A stretch of DNA of 64,000 nt from an uncultured Pelagibacteraceae bacterium. GTDB lineage: Bacteria; Pseudomonadota; Alphaproteobacteria; Pelagibacterales; Pelagibacteraceae. The position numbers were made by a program, and so were the translations under genes. Under the pieces are notes generated by a model, which did not search any database, was not told the origin of the DNA, and saw only the letters and a program-made list of their open reading frames with translations. Shown here in pieces: positions 1-8,098 of the stretch. The stretch covers positions 1-64,000 of the forward strand of contig CACEQR010000007.1 of the NCBI GenBank assembly GCA_902561765.1, written 5' to 3'. Each line of letters opens with the position of its first letter. Position 1 is the stretch's first letter.

Positions 1-1
1 T

Positions 2-394
2 TTTGCATTATTTGCAAGTTTGGTAATATTTTTTGTTAGCGGAGATGGAAAATTTAATACTTTTACAGATCCAACTTTACAATTTATTGTTAGAGAATGG
101 TTTACTAACCCAGTAGAGGCATGGCCCTATGTTTTAATTATGGGAATAGTTGCTTCGATTTCGTTTTTTTGTGTATTTACTGCTTATAGCATTGCCTCAC
201 CATCGGTTGTTTCATTATTTGAGTATTCATACATAGTGTTTGCAATGGTAGCTGGTTATATATTATTTGAAACAATACCAGTGCCAAGAACTTTTCTAGG
301 TGCATCAATAATTATTGGTGCTGGCGTATATATTTATTTTAGAGAAAAAGTCCGAGGACAAATGATTGCTACAGATACACCAGCGAATAGATGA
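2..394 (+). CDS. EamA/DMT-family permease, C-terminal part (5' end outside window)
   Basis: The reading frame is open from the first bases of the window, so this is the C-terminal ~130 residues of a longer gene. It shows about four hydrophobic helices, ending in a helix rich in Gly/Ile/Ala followed by a short basic and polar tail, as in the second EamA repeat of drug/metabolite transporters. An inner-membrane transport role follows from the family; the substrate cannot be told. Its stop codon overlaps the start of the next gene (ATGA), so the two are probably co-translated. Confidence 0.75.
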   Translation, partial: FALFASLVIFFVSGDGKFNTFTDPTLQFIVREWFTNPVEAWPYVLIMGIVASISFFCVFTAYSIASPSVVSLFEYSYIVFAMVAGYILFETIPVPRTFLGASIIIGAGVYIYFREKVRGQMIATDTPANR

Positions 395-1362
395 TAAGAA
401 AAAATTATATTCCAACAATAAATATAAATCCTATTCTAAAAAATAACTTCAATTCAAAAGCAACATTAAAAATTGCAAGGGAAATTGAAAAGGCTTGTGT
501 TGAGGTTGGTTTTTTTCAAATAGTTGGTCATGGAATAAAATTAAAAAAAATAAATAAAGTATGCAAAATCGGAGAAAATTTTTTTAAATCAAATAAGAAC
601 AATAAATTTAAATTGGCTCCAAAGAAATGGAATAAAAGGAGTAAAAATATTTATCGAGGATATTTTCCAAATGATGTTAATGGAAAAGAAGGATTAGACT
701 TAGGTGACTTAAAAGTAACAAAGGATTTTTCAAAAAAAACTAGAAATCAATACATCGAGCATTTAAGTATAGAGAGGTCATTTAATAAGCAATCTATTGC
801 AAAACTAGAAGATTATTTTGAAAATTTATTTAATTTAAGCGAAACTCTTTTTAAAAGTATTATAAAACTTTATAAAAAAGACCCCAATTTATCTAAAAAA
901 GCCTTTTCGAGATTAAAAACACTTAGCACTTTAAGATTTAATTATTACCCAAATCAATCTAAACCAGTTGAAATATCTAAAGAAGATGGGGTTGCACTTG
1001 GATGTGAAACACATGTTGATAGTGGTATTTTCACAGTTTTATATCAAAATAAAAAAGGTGGTCTCCAAGTTCAAAACCGAAAAACAAAAAAATGGCATGA
1101 TGTTCCTTTCAATAAAAATGCCTTGGTAGTTAACACAGGTAGAGCGCTAGAATATTTAAGCAAAGGCAAGTTTAAAGCAACAAATCATAGGGTATTGTGG
1201 AATAAGCAAAAAAGGCTCTCTGTTCCTTTCTTTTTTGAGCCTTCTTATGACTTTAAAATGAATCTTTCCTTTTTAAATAAGCGAAGATTTAGTAACGGTG
1301 GCATCAGATATGATAAATTTCTAAATAAGTCTTTAAAAAAATTCGTTGAATATCAAAGATAA
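391..1362 (+). CDS. Fe(II)/2-oxoglutarate-dependent oxygenase, isopenicillin-N-synthase-like
   Basis: A 323-residue soluble protein with the two-part layout of plant/bacterial 2OG oxygenases: an N-terminal DIOX_N-like region (residues ~5-120, with the 'VGFFQIVGHGI' motif) and a C-terminal jelly-roll core. The iron ligands are visible as H208-x-D210 and H266, and the 2OG-binding R-x-S as R275/S277. Length fits the family. The start overlaps the stop of the upstream permease, suggesting the permease handles its substrate or product. The reaction (hydroxylation, desaturation or ring closure) cannot be deduced. Confidence 0.85.
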   Translation: MIRKNYIPTININPILKNNFNSKATLKIAREIEKACVEVGFFQIVGHGIKLKKINKVCKIGENFFKSNKNNKFKLAPKKWNKRSKNIYRGYFPNDVNGKEGLDLGDLKVTKDFSKKTRNQYIEHLSIERSFNKQSIAKLEDYFENLFNLSETLFKSIIKLYKKDPNLSKKAFSRLKTLSTLRFNYYPNQSKPVEISKEDGVALGCETHVDSGIFTVLYQNKKGGLQVQNRKTKKWHDVPFNKNALVVNTGRALEYLSKGKFKATNHRVLWNKQKRLSVPFFFEPSYDFKMNLSFLNKRRFSNGGIRYDKFLNKSLKKFVEYQR

Positions 1363-1379
1363 GAATAATAATATTGTCA

Positions 1380-1463
1380 TATAAAGCGATACATAACTCG
1401 TCGTAAAATCTTATACGAAAGTGGGATCGGTCGTCTTTAAATTAATTTTTAAAGGAGGCTTTA
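1380..1463 (+). promoter_or_regulatory. Possible structured 5' leader of the 1464-8025 operon
   Basis: This spacer is less AT-rich than its surroundings and holds a TCGTA/TACGA stem (1401-1405 with 1414-1418). Two mutually exclusive hairpins lie just before the start codon. CTTTAAA (1435-1441) can pair with TTTAAAG (1448-1454). Alternatively TTAAAG (1449-1454) pairs with CTTTAA (1459-1464), placing the Shine-Dalgarno GAGG (1455-1458) in its loop. This would suit translational control, but I recognise no known riboswitch class and the hairpins are AT-rich. Confidence 0.35.
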
Positions 1464-2633
1464 ATGAAGTTTGGTTATTTTTGTAATACCACCAATTGGA
1501 CTCATAAACCATATCACCAGCTATTAGATGAGACTAAAGAAATCACAGAATTTTGTGATCAAAATAATTGGAATTCAATATGGTTTACAGAACATCATTT
1601 TAATCATGAGGGAATGGAATCTTGCACAAACCCTTTAATGTTAGGAGCAGATGCTGCAGCAAGAACAAAAAATATAAGAATAGGACAAGCTGCAAACGTA
1701 ATTACTTTTCATAACCCAATAAGATTGGCAGAAGATATTGCAACACTTGATCAACTTTCTAAAGGAAGAGTAGAAGTTGGTGTTGCCAGAGGAGTTTATG
1801 GTCGAGAAGCAATAAATCTAAATAAAGAAGCAGATTTAAAAGATCAGGCAAAAAACTTTAGATTGTTTGCAGAGACATTAGAAATTTTAAAAAAAGCTTG
1901 GTCAGAAAAATTTTTTAATCACGAAGGAGAGTTTTACACTTATCCATCACCTAACTATGTATGGCAACATGATATGAGTCCACCTAGTGAAGAATTTATG
2001 AATATGGAAGATAGTACTATGAAAAAAATTAGTGTTCTGCCTAAGCCGTACCAAAATCCACATCCTCCAATACATCAAGTTGTAGATGGTATAAGATCTA
2101 TTGAGTGGGCTGCAGAAAATAATATTAATGTAATTATGTGGATACCTACTGTTAAAGCACTCAAATTAAGATTTGAAGCATACAAAAATAAAAGATCAGA
2201 AGTTACTAAAAAAAATGTTCCTTTAGGAGAAGGAGTAACTCTTGTTAGAGATATGTTTGTTGCAGACACAATGGAAGAAGCTAGAGAGAAAGCTGGAGAA
2301 CACATGGTAAATTATATGAGATGGGTTTGTCATTGGAGAGGCCTAGGAAATCATATGGATCCAGGTGAAGAACTCCCACAAACAAAAGGTAAATTAGATC
2401 TTCTTAATTATGAGTTTTTACACAAGAGAAATATGTTATTTGGAACTCCTGAATATGTAACAGATAAGATTAAAGAACTTCAATCAGAGCTAAATCTTCA
2501 AAATCTTCAAGTCTGGTCTAACTTTCCAGGTGTTAAACATGAAGATTGTATGAAAAGTATTAAATTATTCACTGAAAAAGTAATGCCCAACTTTAAAGAT
2601 GATCTAGATACTGAAGTTAAAAAAGTATCGTGA
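1464..2633 (+). CDS. LLM-class (luciferase-like) flavin-dependent monooxygenase
   Basis: A 389-residue protein of the bacterial luciferase superfamily: F420/FMNH2-binding TIM barrel. The 'WFTEHHF' motif near residue 41-47 is typical of the LuxA/alkanal-monooxygenase branch, and 'RLAEDIATLDQLSKGRVEVGVARG' region residues are the usual barrel core. Members oxidise substrates with O2 and reduced flavin supplied by a separate reductase; none is next door. A strong GGAGG ribosome site lies 6-10 bases upstream. The stop overlaps the next start (GTGA), so it heads an operon with a ThDP enzyme and an aldehyde dehydrogenase. Substrate unknown; family assignment is firm. Confidence 0.88.
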   Translation: MKFGYFCNTTNWTHKPYHQLLDETKEITEFCDQNNWNSIWFTEHHFNHEGMESCTNPLMLGADAAARTKNIRIGQAANVITFHNPIRLAEDIATLDQLSKGRVEVGVARGVYGREAINLNKEADLKDQAKNFRLFAETLEILKKAWSEKFFNHEGEFYTYPSPNYVWQHDMSPPSEEFMNMEDSTMKKISVLPKPYQNPHPPIHQVVDGIRSIEWAAENNINVIMWIPTVKALKLRFEAYKNKRSEVTKKNVPLGEGVTLVRDMFVADTMEEAREKAGEHMVNYMRWVCHWRGLGNHMDPGEELPQTKGKLDLLNYEFLHKRNMLFGTPEYVTDKIKELQSELNLQNLQVWSNFPGVKHEDCMKSIKLFTEKVMPNFKDDLDTEVKKVS

Positions 2634-4330
2634 TTAAATCCAAGAATACCTTGACCGGTGGTCAAGCGGCAGTCAAATCCCTAAAAAAAGAAAAAGTAAA
2701 ACACGTCTTTGGTTTAATTGGTTCTGCTACAATGGAAATGTTTGATGCGTTGTATCATGAAAAAAAAATTAAATTTATAGGTGTGAGAGATGAAAGAACA
2801 GGAACTCACATGGCTGATGGTTATGCAAGGGCTTCTAATCAACCTGGTGTTATTATTGCTGGGCAAAACGGCCCAGGAGCAACTAATCTTGTTACAGGTA
2901 TTGCTCAAGCAAAAGCTGCATTTTCACCAGTAGTATCAATCGCAGGCTTATATTCTACAAAAGATAAAATGGAAGATGCTTTCCAAGGACTTGATCAACA
3001 GTCACTGTTTAATCCTATAACCAAAAAAACCTGGACTGTAAAAAAGGCAAGCCATATTCCAAAAGCTTTTAGCGATGCCTTCAATCTTGCAATGTCACCA
3101 CGGAGAGGTCCAGTTTGTATTAATCTACCAAGAAATGTACTTTCAGATACTTCAAAATTTAAAATCAATGTAAATAAAAAGTCTTTTAAAATTGAAAGTA
3201 ATTTAAAAAGCAAAAAAGATTTAATTCAGAAAACAACAAAACTTATTCTCAATTCAAAGAAAACTGTAATTGTTGCTGGTGGAGGTATAAAATATAATTC
3301 AAAATTTAAATCTGTAACTGATCTTGCTGAATTTTTAAATGTTCCAATAGTAACAGCCGCTGGACACGGAGATGCGATACCATTTAGTCACAAACTAAAT
3401 GCTGGACAAATGGGGCCAAGAGGCAATTTAGTTGCTTCAAGACTGGTTAAAGAAGCAGAACTTATTATTGCATTAGGAACAAGACTTGGTTTTAATTCTA
3501 CTTTCTATTCCTACGATAATATAAACAAGAAAGCTAAAATTATTCAAGTCGAACTAGAAAAAAAAATGTTAGGAAGATATTTTCCTATTAGTATTGGTAT
3601 TCATGGCGATGCTGCAAATGTGGCAAATCAAATATTGAATGATTTAAAAAAACAAAAGAAAATTTTAAGTTATAAAGAATGGACAAATAATTTTTTATTA
3701 GAAAGATCAAATTTTTTAATAAATAGGGATAATATGAAATCTAAAAATTATCCAATACAACCAAATGGACTATTTAAAGAGTTAAGAAAAGTTCTTCCTA
3801 AAAATTCAGCTATCACACTTGATGCTGGTACACTTTGCCTTCAAGCTACTGATGCTTTAGAGTATTACAATCCTCCTTCTCTTTTTACTCCTTTAGATTT
3901 TGGATTAGTAGGTTTTTCATTTGCTTGTGGTTTAGGCATTAAGGTTGCGAAACCTAATAAAACTGTAGTTAGTTTAATGGGCGATGGTGGATTTGGCATG
4001 ACTATTTCAGAATTAAGCACTGCCGTAGAGCATGGAATAAATACAATTACAATAGTTATGAATAATAAAAGTTGGGGTGCCGAAAAGGCTTACCAAAAAG
4101 ATTTTTATGGTGAAAGGTATTTGGGCGCAGATATTCAAAGTCCTCCTTTTGATGAGGTTGCTAAACTTTATGGTGCAAAAGGAATTAAAGTGAAAAAATT
4201 ATCAGAGGTAAATCAAGCTGTTAAAAGTGCACTTAAAGCAAACAAACCAGTTGTTATAGATGTTGATGTAGATCCAAAAGCATTATACAGTTTTAGAAGA
4301 GATAGCTTTACACATCGTATTAAAAAATGA
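2630..4330 (+). CDS. Thiamine-diphosphate-dependent enzyme, sulfoacetaldehyde acetyltransferase/acetolactate synthase-like
   Basis: A 566-residue three-domain ThDP enzyme: PYR domain (~1-170) with catalytic E55, central Rossmann-like domain (~195-330) and PP domain (~380-560). The ThDP/Mg motif begins GDG near 451 and runs to NN near 478. 'GLIGSA' near the N terminus, 'QNGPGATN' and 'SWGAEK' after the ThDP motif resemble Xsc (sulfoacetaldehyde acetyltransferase) more than biosynthetic IlvB, and a true IlvI lies elsewhere in the window. No phosphate acetyltransferase follows, unlike classical xsc loci. The GTG start overlaps the previous stop. It probably cleaves or joins a 2-keto compound or aldehyde within the operon's pathway. 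Confidence 0.85.
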   Translation: MIKSKNTLTGGQAAVKSLKKEKVKHVFGLIGSATMEMFDALYHEKKIKFIGVRDERTGTHMADGYARASNQPGVIIAGQNGPGATNLVTGIAQAKAAFSPVVSIAGLYSTKDKMEDAFQGLDQQSLFNPITKKTWTVKKASHIPKAFSDAFNLAMSPRRGPVCINLPRNVLSDTSKFKINVNKKSFKIESNLKSKKDLIQKTTKLILNSKKTVIVAGGGIKYNSKFKSVTDLAEFLNVPIVTAAGHGDAIPFSHKLNAGQMGPRGNLVASRLVKEAELIIALGTRLGFNSTFYSYDNINKKAKIIQVELEKKMLGRYFPISIGIHGDAANVANQILNDLKKQKKILSYKEWTNNFLLERSNFLINRDNMKSKNYPIQPNGLFKELRKVLPKNSAITLDAGTLCLQATDALEYYNPPSLFTPLDFGLVGFSFACGLGIKVAKPNKTVVSLMGDGGFGMTISELSTAVEHGINTITIVMNNKSWGAEKAYQKDFYGERYLGADIQSPPFDEVAKLYGAKGIKVKKLSEVNQAVKSALKANKPVVIDVDVDPKALYSFRRDSFTHRIKK

Positions 4331-4914
4331 AATTAAAATTAAGAAAATTTAATAAATTTGTAGACAAAACTTTTATTGAGGGTGGAAAAGAAGCTAAAGA
4401 TCCAGTTTTAATGGTTTCTGTAGCAGCAGTTTTTAAAAATCCTTGGGATGGGAAAGGTTTTGTAGAAGATTTAAAACCCATAATTTTAGATCTAGCTCCA
4501 AAACTTGGAGATTTACTTGTCCCAGAACTAATTAAAGAAATAGGTTCTCCTGATAAAATATTAGCATATGGAAAAGCCGGTGTAGTTGGATTAAATGGAG
4601 AAATTGAGCATGCGTCTGCTTTCATTCACACATTGAGATTTGGTAATAAATTTAGAGATGCAGTCGGTGGTACATCTTACCTAAGTTTTACGAATACAAG
4701 GGGTCCTGCCGGATCAAAAATATCAATTCCAATGATGCATAAAACTGACTCAGGTTTAAGACCTTATTATTTAACACATGAGTTTACAATACATGATGCT
4801 CCATTTGATGATGAAATTGTAATCGCAATAGGAGGGGCCTCAACTGGAAGAGCACATGCAAGAACGGGTGATAGGTACCAAGACATGAAGGAAATGGGCA
4901 TTGAACCAAAGTAA
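4327..4914 (+). CDS. Amino acid synthesis family protein (PF06684/DUF1185)
   Basis: A 195-residue soluble protein recognisable by the conserved core 'GKAGVVGLNGEIEHASAF' (residues ~79-96) and the C-terminal 'DAPFDDEIVIAIGGAS...GR.HAR' segment. The family name rests on thin evidence and its reaction is not established to my knowledge. The start overlaps the ThDP-enzyme stop (ATGA), and the alpha/beta hydrolase begins 3 bases after its stop, so it is part of the pathway. An amide-bond or small-ring chemistry role would be plausible with the hydrolase but is only inference. Confidence 0.8.
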   Translation: MKLKLRKFNKFVDKTFIEGGKEAKDPVLMVSVAAVFKNPWDGKGFVEDLKPIILDLAPKLGDLLVPELIKEIGSPDKILAYGKAGVVGLNGEIEHASAFIHTLRFGNKFRDAVGGTSYLSFTNTRGPAGSKISIPMMHKTDSGLRPYYLTHEFTIHDAPFDDEIVIAIGGASTGRAHARTGDRYQDMKEMGIEPK

Positions 4915-4916
4915 TA

Positions 4917-5690
4917 ATGATCAATGCAACAGACTCTAAAGGTACATTCTATATATTAAATAAAAAAGATAGAACTCCAATCATATTTATCCACGGTGTG
5001 GGACTTGATCACTCTATATGGGACCCACAAATAAATGAATTTGATAATACTGTTTTAATTTATGACATTCTAGGTCATGGCAAAACACCTTTAAACAAAA
5101 ATGATTTAAGTTTCGATGACTTTTCGGATCAAATAATAAACTTAATTGATGAATTAAAATTTAACAAAGTTCACTTAGTTGGTTTTTCTATAGGTTCATT
5201 AATTGCAAGAAATTTTGCCACAAGATTTAATGATAGATTGGCCTCTCTCACACTTTTGTGTTCTATATTTAATAGATCTGTTAAAGAGCAGAAAATAGTA
5301 AATGATAGATTTGAACAAACCAAAAAAGATCATAAACTTACTAAAGACGCTCTTAAAAGATGGTTTACAGAAGATTTTTTAAATAAAAATCCAGATATCT
5401 CAGATAAAATTTTCACTATTCTTCAAAACAATAATATGAATAATTTTATAAAGATCTATTCCTTATTTGTGAAACATCAAGACAATGAAAAATTTGAAAA
5501 CATTAATACTAAAACTTTGGTGATAACGGGTGAAGGTGATGTAGGATCAACTCCAGAAATGTCAATTAATTTAAGCAAAAAAATTAAAAATTCCGTTGTA
5601 AAAATTATTCCTAAAGGAAAACATCTCTGTAGTATTGAATGCTCAGATGATGTAAATAATACAATAAAAGATCATATACAAAATGCCTGA
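4917..5690 (+). CDS. Alpha/beta-hydrolase fold hydrolase
   Basis: A 257-residue alpha/beta hydrolase with the oxyanion HGVG motif (26-29), nucleophile elbow G-F-S91-I-G, a likely acid in 'GEGDVGS' (~residue 207) and catalytic His at about 236 ('GKH'). It resembles the enol-lactonase/RutD size class of small hydrolases. It begins 3 bases after the PF06684 gene and its last 8 bases overlap the aldehyde dehydrogenase start, so it acts in the same pathway, probably on an ester, lactone, amide or carbamate intermediate. Confidence 0.85.
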   Translation: MINATDSKGTFYILNKKDRTPIIFIHGVGLDHSIWDPQINEFDNTVLIYDILGHGKTPLNKNDLSFDDFSDQIINLIDELKFNKVHLVGFSIGSLIARNFATRFNDRLASLTLLCSIFNRSVKEQKIVNDRFEQTKKDHKLTKDALKRWFTEDFLNKNPDISDKIFTILQNNNMNNFIKIYSLFVKHQDNEKFENINTKTLVITGEGDVGSTPEMSINLSKKIKNSVVKIIPKGKHLCSIECSDDVNNTIKDHIQNA

Positions 5691-7164
5691 ATTAAAAAAA
5701 TATAAAATGTTTATTGGAGGAGAATGGGTTGACTCTGATACTAAAAAAACTTTTGAAACATTAAACCCAGAAGATAATAAACCATGGGCTGTTGTTCCAG
5801 AAGCAAGTGCCAATGATGTCGATAAAGCAGTTAAAGCTGCTCAGAAAGCTTTTGAAGGGGATTGGCCAAAAATATTACCGAGAGAAAGAGCTAAATTTTT
5901 AAGAGCTATTGCAAACAAACTTAGAGACAATGCAGAATTGCTTGGCAAAATTGAAACAATTGATACTGGAAAGCTTTTTAGAGAGACGAACAAACAAGCA
6001 AACTATATAGCAGAATATTATGACTACTACGCTGGTATGGCTGATAAAGTTGAAGGTACTGTTCTTCCAATAGACAAACCAAACATTCAAGCAATAACTT
6101 CAAGAATACCTATAGGTGTTATTGCAGCAATTGTGCCATGGAACTCCCAAATGTTTTTAACAGCAACAAAACTTGCTCCTGCTCTAGCTATGGGAAATAC
6201 CGTTGTAATTAAATCCTCTGAGCTTGCCCCTGCTGTGATGTTTGAATTTGCAAAACTTATAGAAGAAACTGGTATTCCAAAAGGAGTAGTAAATGTGATT
6301 ACGGGTTTCGGAGATCCATGTGGCAAAGCTTTAACTACACATAATTTAGTTGAGAAGGTTGCCTTTACAGGAGGGCCTGAAACTGCAAGGCATATTATTA
6401 GAAACTCTGCAGAAAACTTGTCTGAGGTTAGTTTAGAATTAGGCGGAAAAAGCCCGGTTGCGGTATTTGATGATGCTCATCAAGAAAATGCTATTAATGG
6501 TATTACTGCAGGTATTTTTGGAGCGAGCGGACAAAGTTGTATTGCAGGTTCAAGGCTGTATTTGCAAAATGGAATTTATGATAAGTTTCTTGATAAACTT
6601 ATAAAAAGAGCTGAAAAAATAAAAATAGGTGCACCTATGGATCCAGAAACTGAAATGGGTCCTTTAAGTAACTTTAAGCAATTAGAAATTATTGAAAAAA
6701 ATATAAAAAAAACAATAGAACAAGGTGGAAAAGTTAGATGTGGTGGTAAAAGACATCCGTTTTCTAATGAAGGTTATTATTTTCCTCCAACAATAATTGA
6801 ATGTGATAACCATAATCTTCCGACTGCTGAAAATGAATTATTTGGGCCAGTTTTATCTGTAATGAAATTTGATGATGAAAAAGAAGTCATAGAAAAAATG
6901 AATGACAATCAATATGGGTTATCTTCTGGTGTATATACCAGTGACTTTGCTAGAGGTTTAAGAGTATCTAATGCTATTAGGGCAGGAATAACATTTGTTA
7001 ACACGTATAGATTAATTTCACCTTCTGCACCTTTTGGAGGAATTAAAGATAGCGGATATGGAAAGGAAGCGGGAATGGAATCAATTAAAGATTATACTAG
7101 AGTAAAAACTACATGGTATTACACATCTGATGAACCAACTTTAGATCCTTTCTCTATAAGATAA
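5683..7164 (+). CDS. NAD(P)+-dependent aldehyde dehydrogenase
   Basis: A 493-residue member of the ALDH superfamily, betaine-aldehyde dehydrogenase-like in length. The general base E252 ('LELGGKSP') and nucleophile C286 ('GQSCIAGSR') are present. N-terminal residues ~1-260 form the nucleotide-binding domain with 'IVPWNSQ'. It oxidises an aldehyde to the acid in the cytoplasm. In this operon the aldehyde presumably comes from the monooxygenase/ThDP-enzyme steps. Enzyme class is sure, substrate is not. Confidence 0.92.
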   Translation: MPELKKYKMFIGGEWVDSDTKKTFETLNPEDNKPWAVVPEASANDVDKAVKAAQKAFEGDWPKILPRERAKFLRAIANKLRDNAELLGKIETIDTGKLFRETNKQANYIAEYYDYYAGMADKVEGTVLPIDKPNIQAITSRIPIGVIAAIVPWNSQMFLTATKLAPALAMGNTVVIKSSELAPAVMFEFAKLIEETGIPKGVVNVITGFGDPCGKALTTHNLVEKVAFTGGPETARHIIRNSAENLSEVSLELGGKSPVAVFDDAHQENAINGITAGIFGASGQSCIAGSRLYLQNGIYDKFLDKLIKRAEKIKIGAPMDPETEMGPLSNFKQLEIIEKNIKKTIEQGGKVRCGGKRHPFSNEGYYFPPTIIECDNHNLPTAENELFGPVLSVMKFDDEKEVIEKMNDNQYGLSSGVYTSDFARGLRVSNAIRAGITFVNTYRLISPSAPFGGIKDSGYGKEAGMESIKDYTRVKTTWYYTSDEPTLDPFSIR

Positions 7165-7167
7165 TAT

Positions 7168-8025
7168 TTGTCAACTAAACACACATTACTTATTTTATTT
7201 GTAGTTTTTTTATTGGGAAGTGCTTATCCAACAGGAAAGCTTGGATTAAATGACTCAATTCCTCCAGTTCTTTTTGGAGCTTTAAGAATGGCAGTTGTAT
7301 TTATATGTTTAGTTCCTTTCTTTAAATTTTATATTCCTGAAAAAAAATTTATTATTCCTTTAATTGGATTTTCAATCTGTTTTGGTGTTGCAGTAAATAT
7401 GTTTTTGTATTTATCTATTAATGCCTCAAGCATACTAGCTCCAATAACAATAGGTGCTCAGCTTTCAATTCCGTTTGGAATAATATTAAGTTCTATATTT
7501 TTAAATGAAAAAATAAGTTACAAAAAATGGCTTCTTATTATGACATCATTTTTTGGAATTGTAATTCTCGCTTTTGATCCAAAAGTTTTAGAAGAAATAA
7601 TAGGATCGCTCTTAATTTGCGCTATGGCCTTTTTTTATGGGTTGTCACAAGTTTTTTCAAGATATCTAAAAGATTTAGATGTTAAGTATACAAATACAAT
7701 AATGAGTTTCACAGGATTTGTAATTTTAACTATATTATCATCAGTATTTGAAGGTAATACTTTTCAAACTATAAAAAATATTAGTTTAGAAAGCTGGTTT
7801 ACAGTTTTGTATGCTGGAGCAATTATTTCCCTACTTGGACATTTAATGATGTTTTATTTATATAAATTTTATCCTCTTGATATGGTTTTACCTTTCTATG
7901 CATTATTCCCAGTCTTTGGTTTAATACTTACTTTTTTTATTTTTGGTGAGATTCCATCTTTCATCACGATATTAGGTGGAATAATTGTTATAACTTCTGT
8001 ATTTTTTGCCCAAAAAATGAGATAA
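7168..8025 (+). CDS. DMT-superfamily (EamA) permease
   Basis: A 285-residue inner-membrane protein with about ten hydrophobic helices in two EamA repeats ('LLGSAYPTGKLGL' early; 'LYAGAIISLLGHLMMFYLYKF' in the second repeat). The start is a TTG three bases after the ALDH stop; no better ATG lies upstream in frame. It ends the operon 1464-8025, so it may move the operon's substrate or an end product. The start codon is the least certain point. Confidence 0.82.
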   Translation: MSTKHTLLILFVVFLLGSAYPTGKLGLNDSIPPVLFGALRMAVVFICLVPFFKFYIPEKKFIIPLIGFSICFGVAVNMFLYLSINASSILAPITIGAQLSIPFGIILSSIFLNEKISYKKWLLIMTSFFGIVILAFDPKVLEEIIGSLLICAMAFFYGLSQVFSRYLKDLDVKYTNTIMSFTGFVILTILSSVFEGNTFQTIKNISLESWFTVLYAGAIISLLGHLMMFYLYKFYPLDMVLPFYALFPVFGLILTFFIFGEIPSFITILGGIIVITSVFFAQKMR

Positions 8026-8098
8026 TTTTCCCATTGAAAATTAAAACTAATAAGATTTAATTTTGTTTATATAAATTGTTAACAATTAGAGGGAATAT

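Noticed and set aside
4320-4625. Open frame on the - strand opposite the PF06684 gene
   Set aside because: Antisense shadow of a well-supported gene, with no family features; the same holds for the many other short frames inside real genes.
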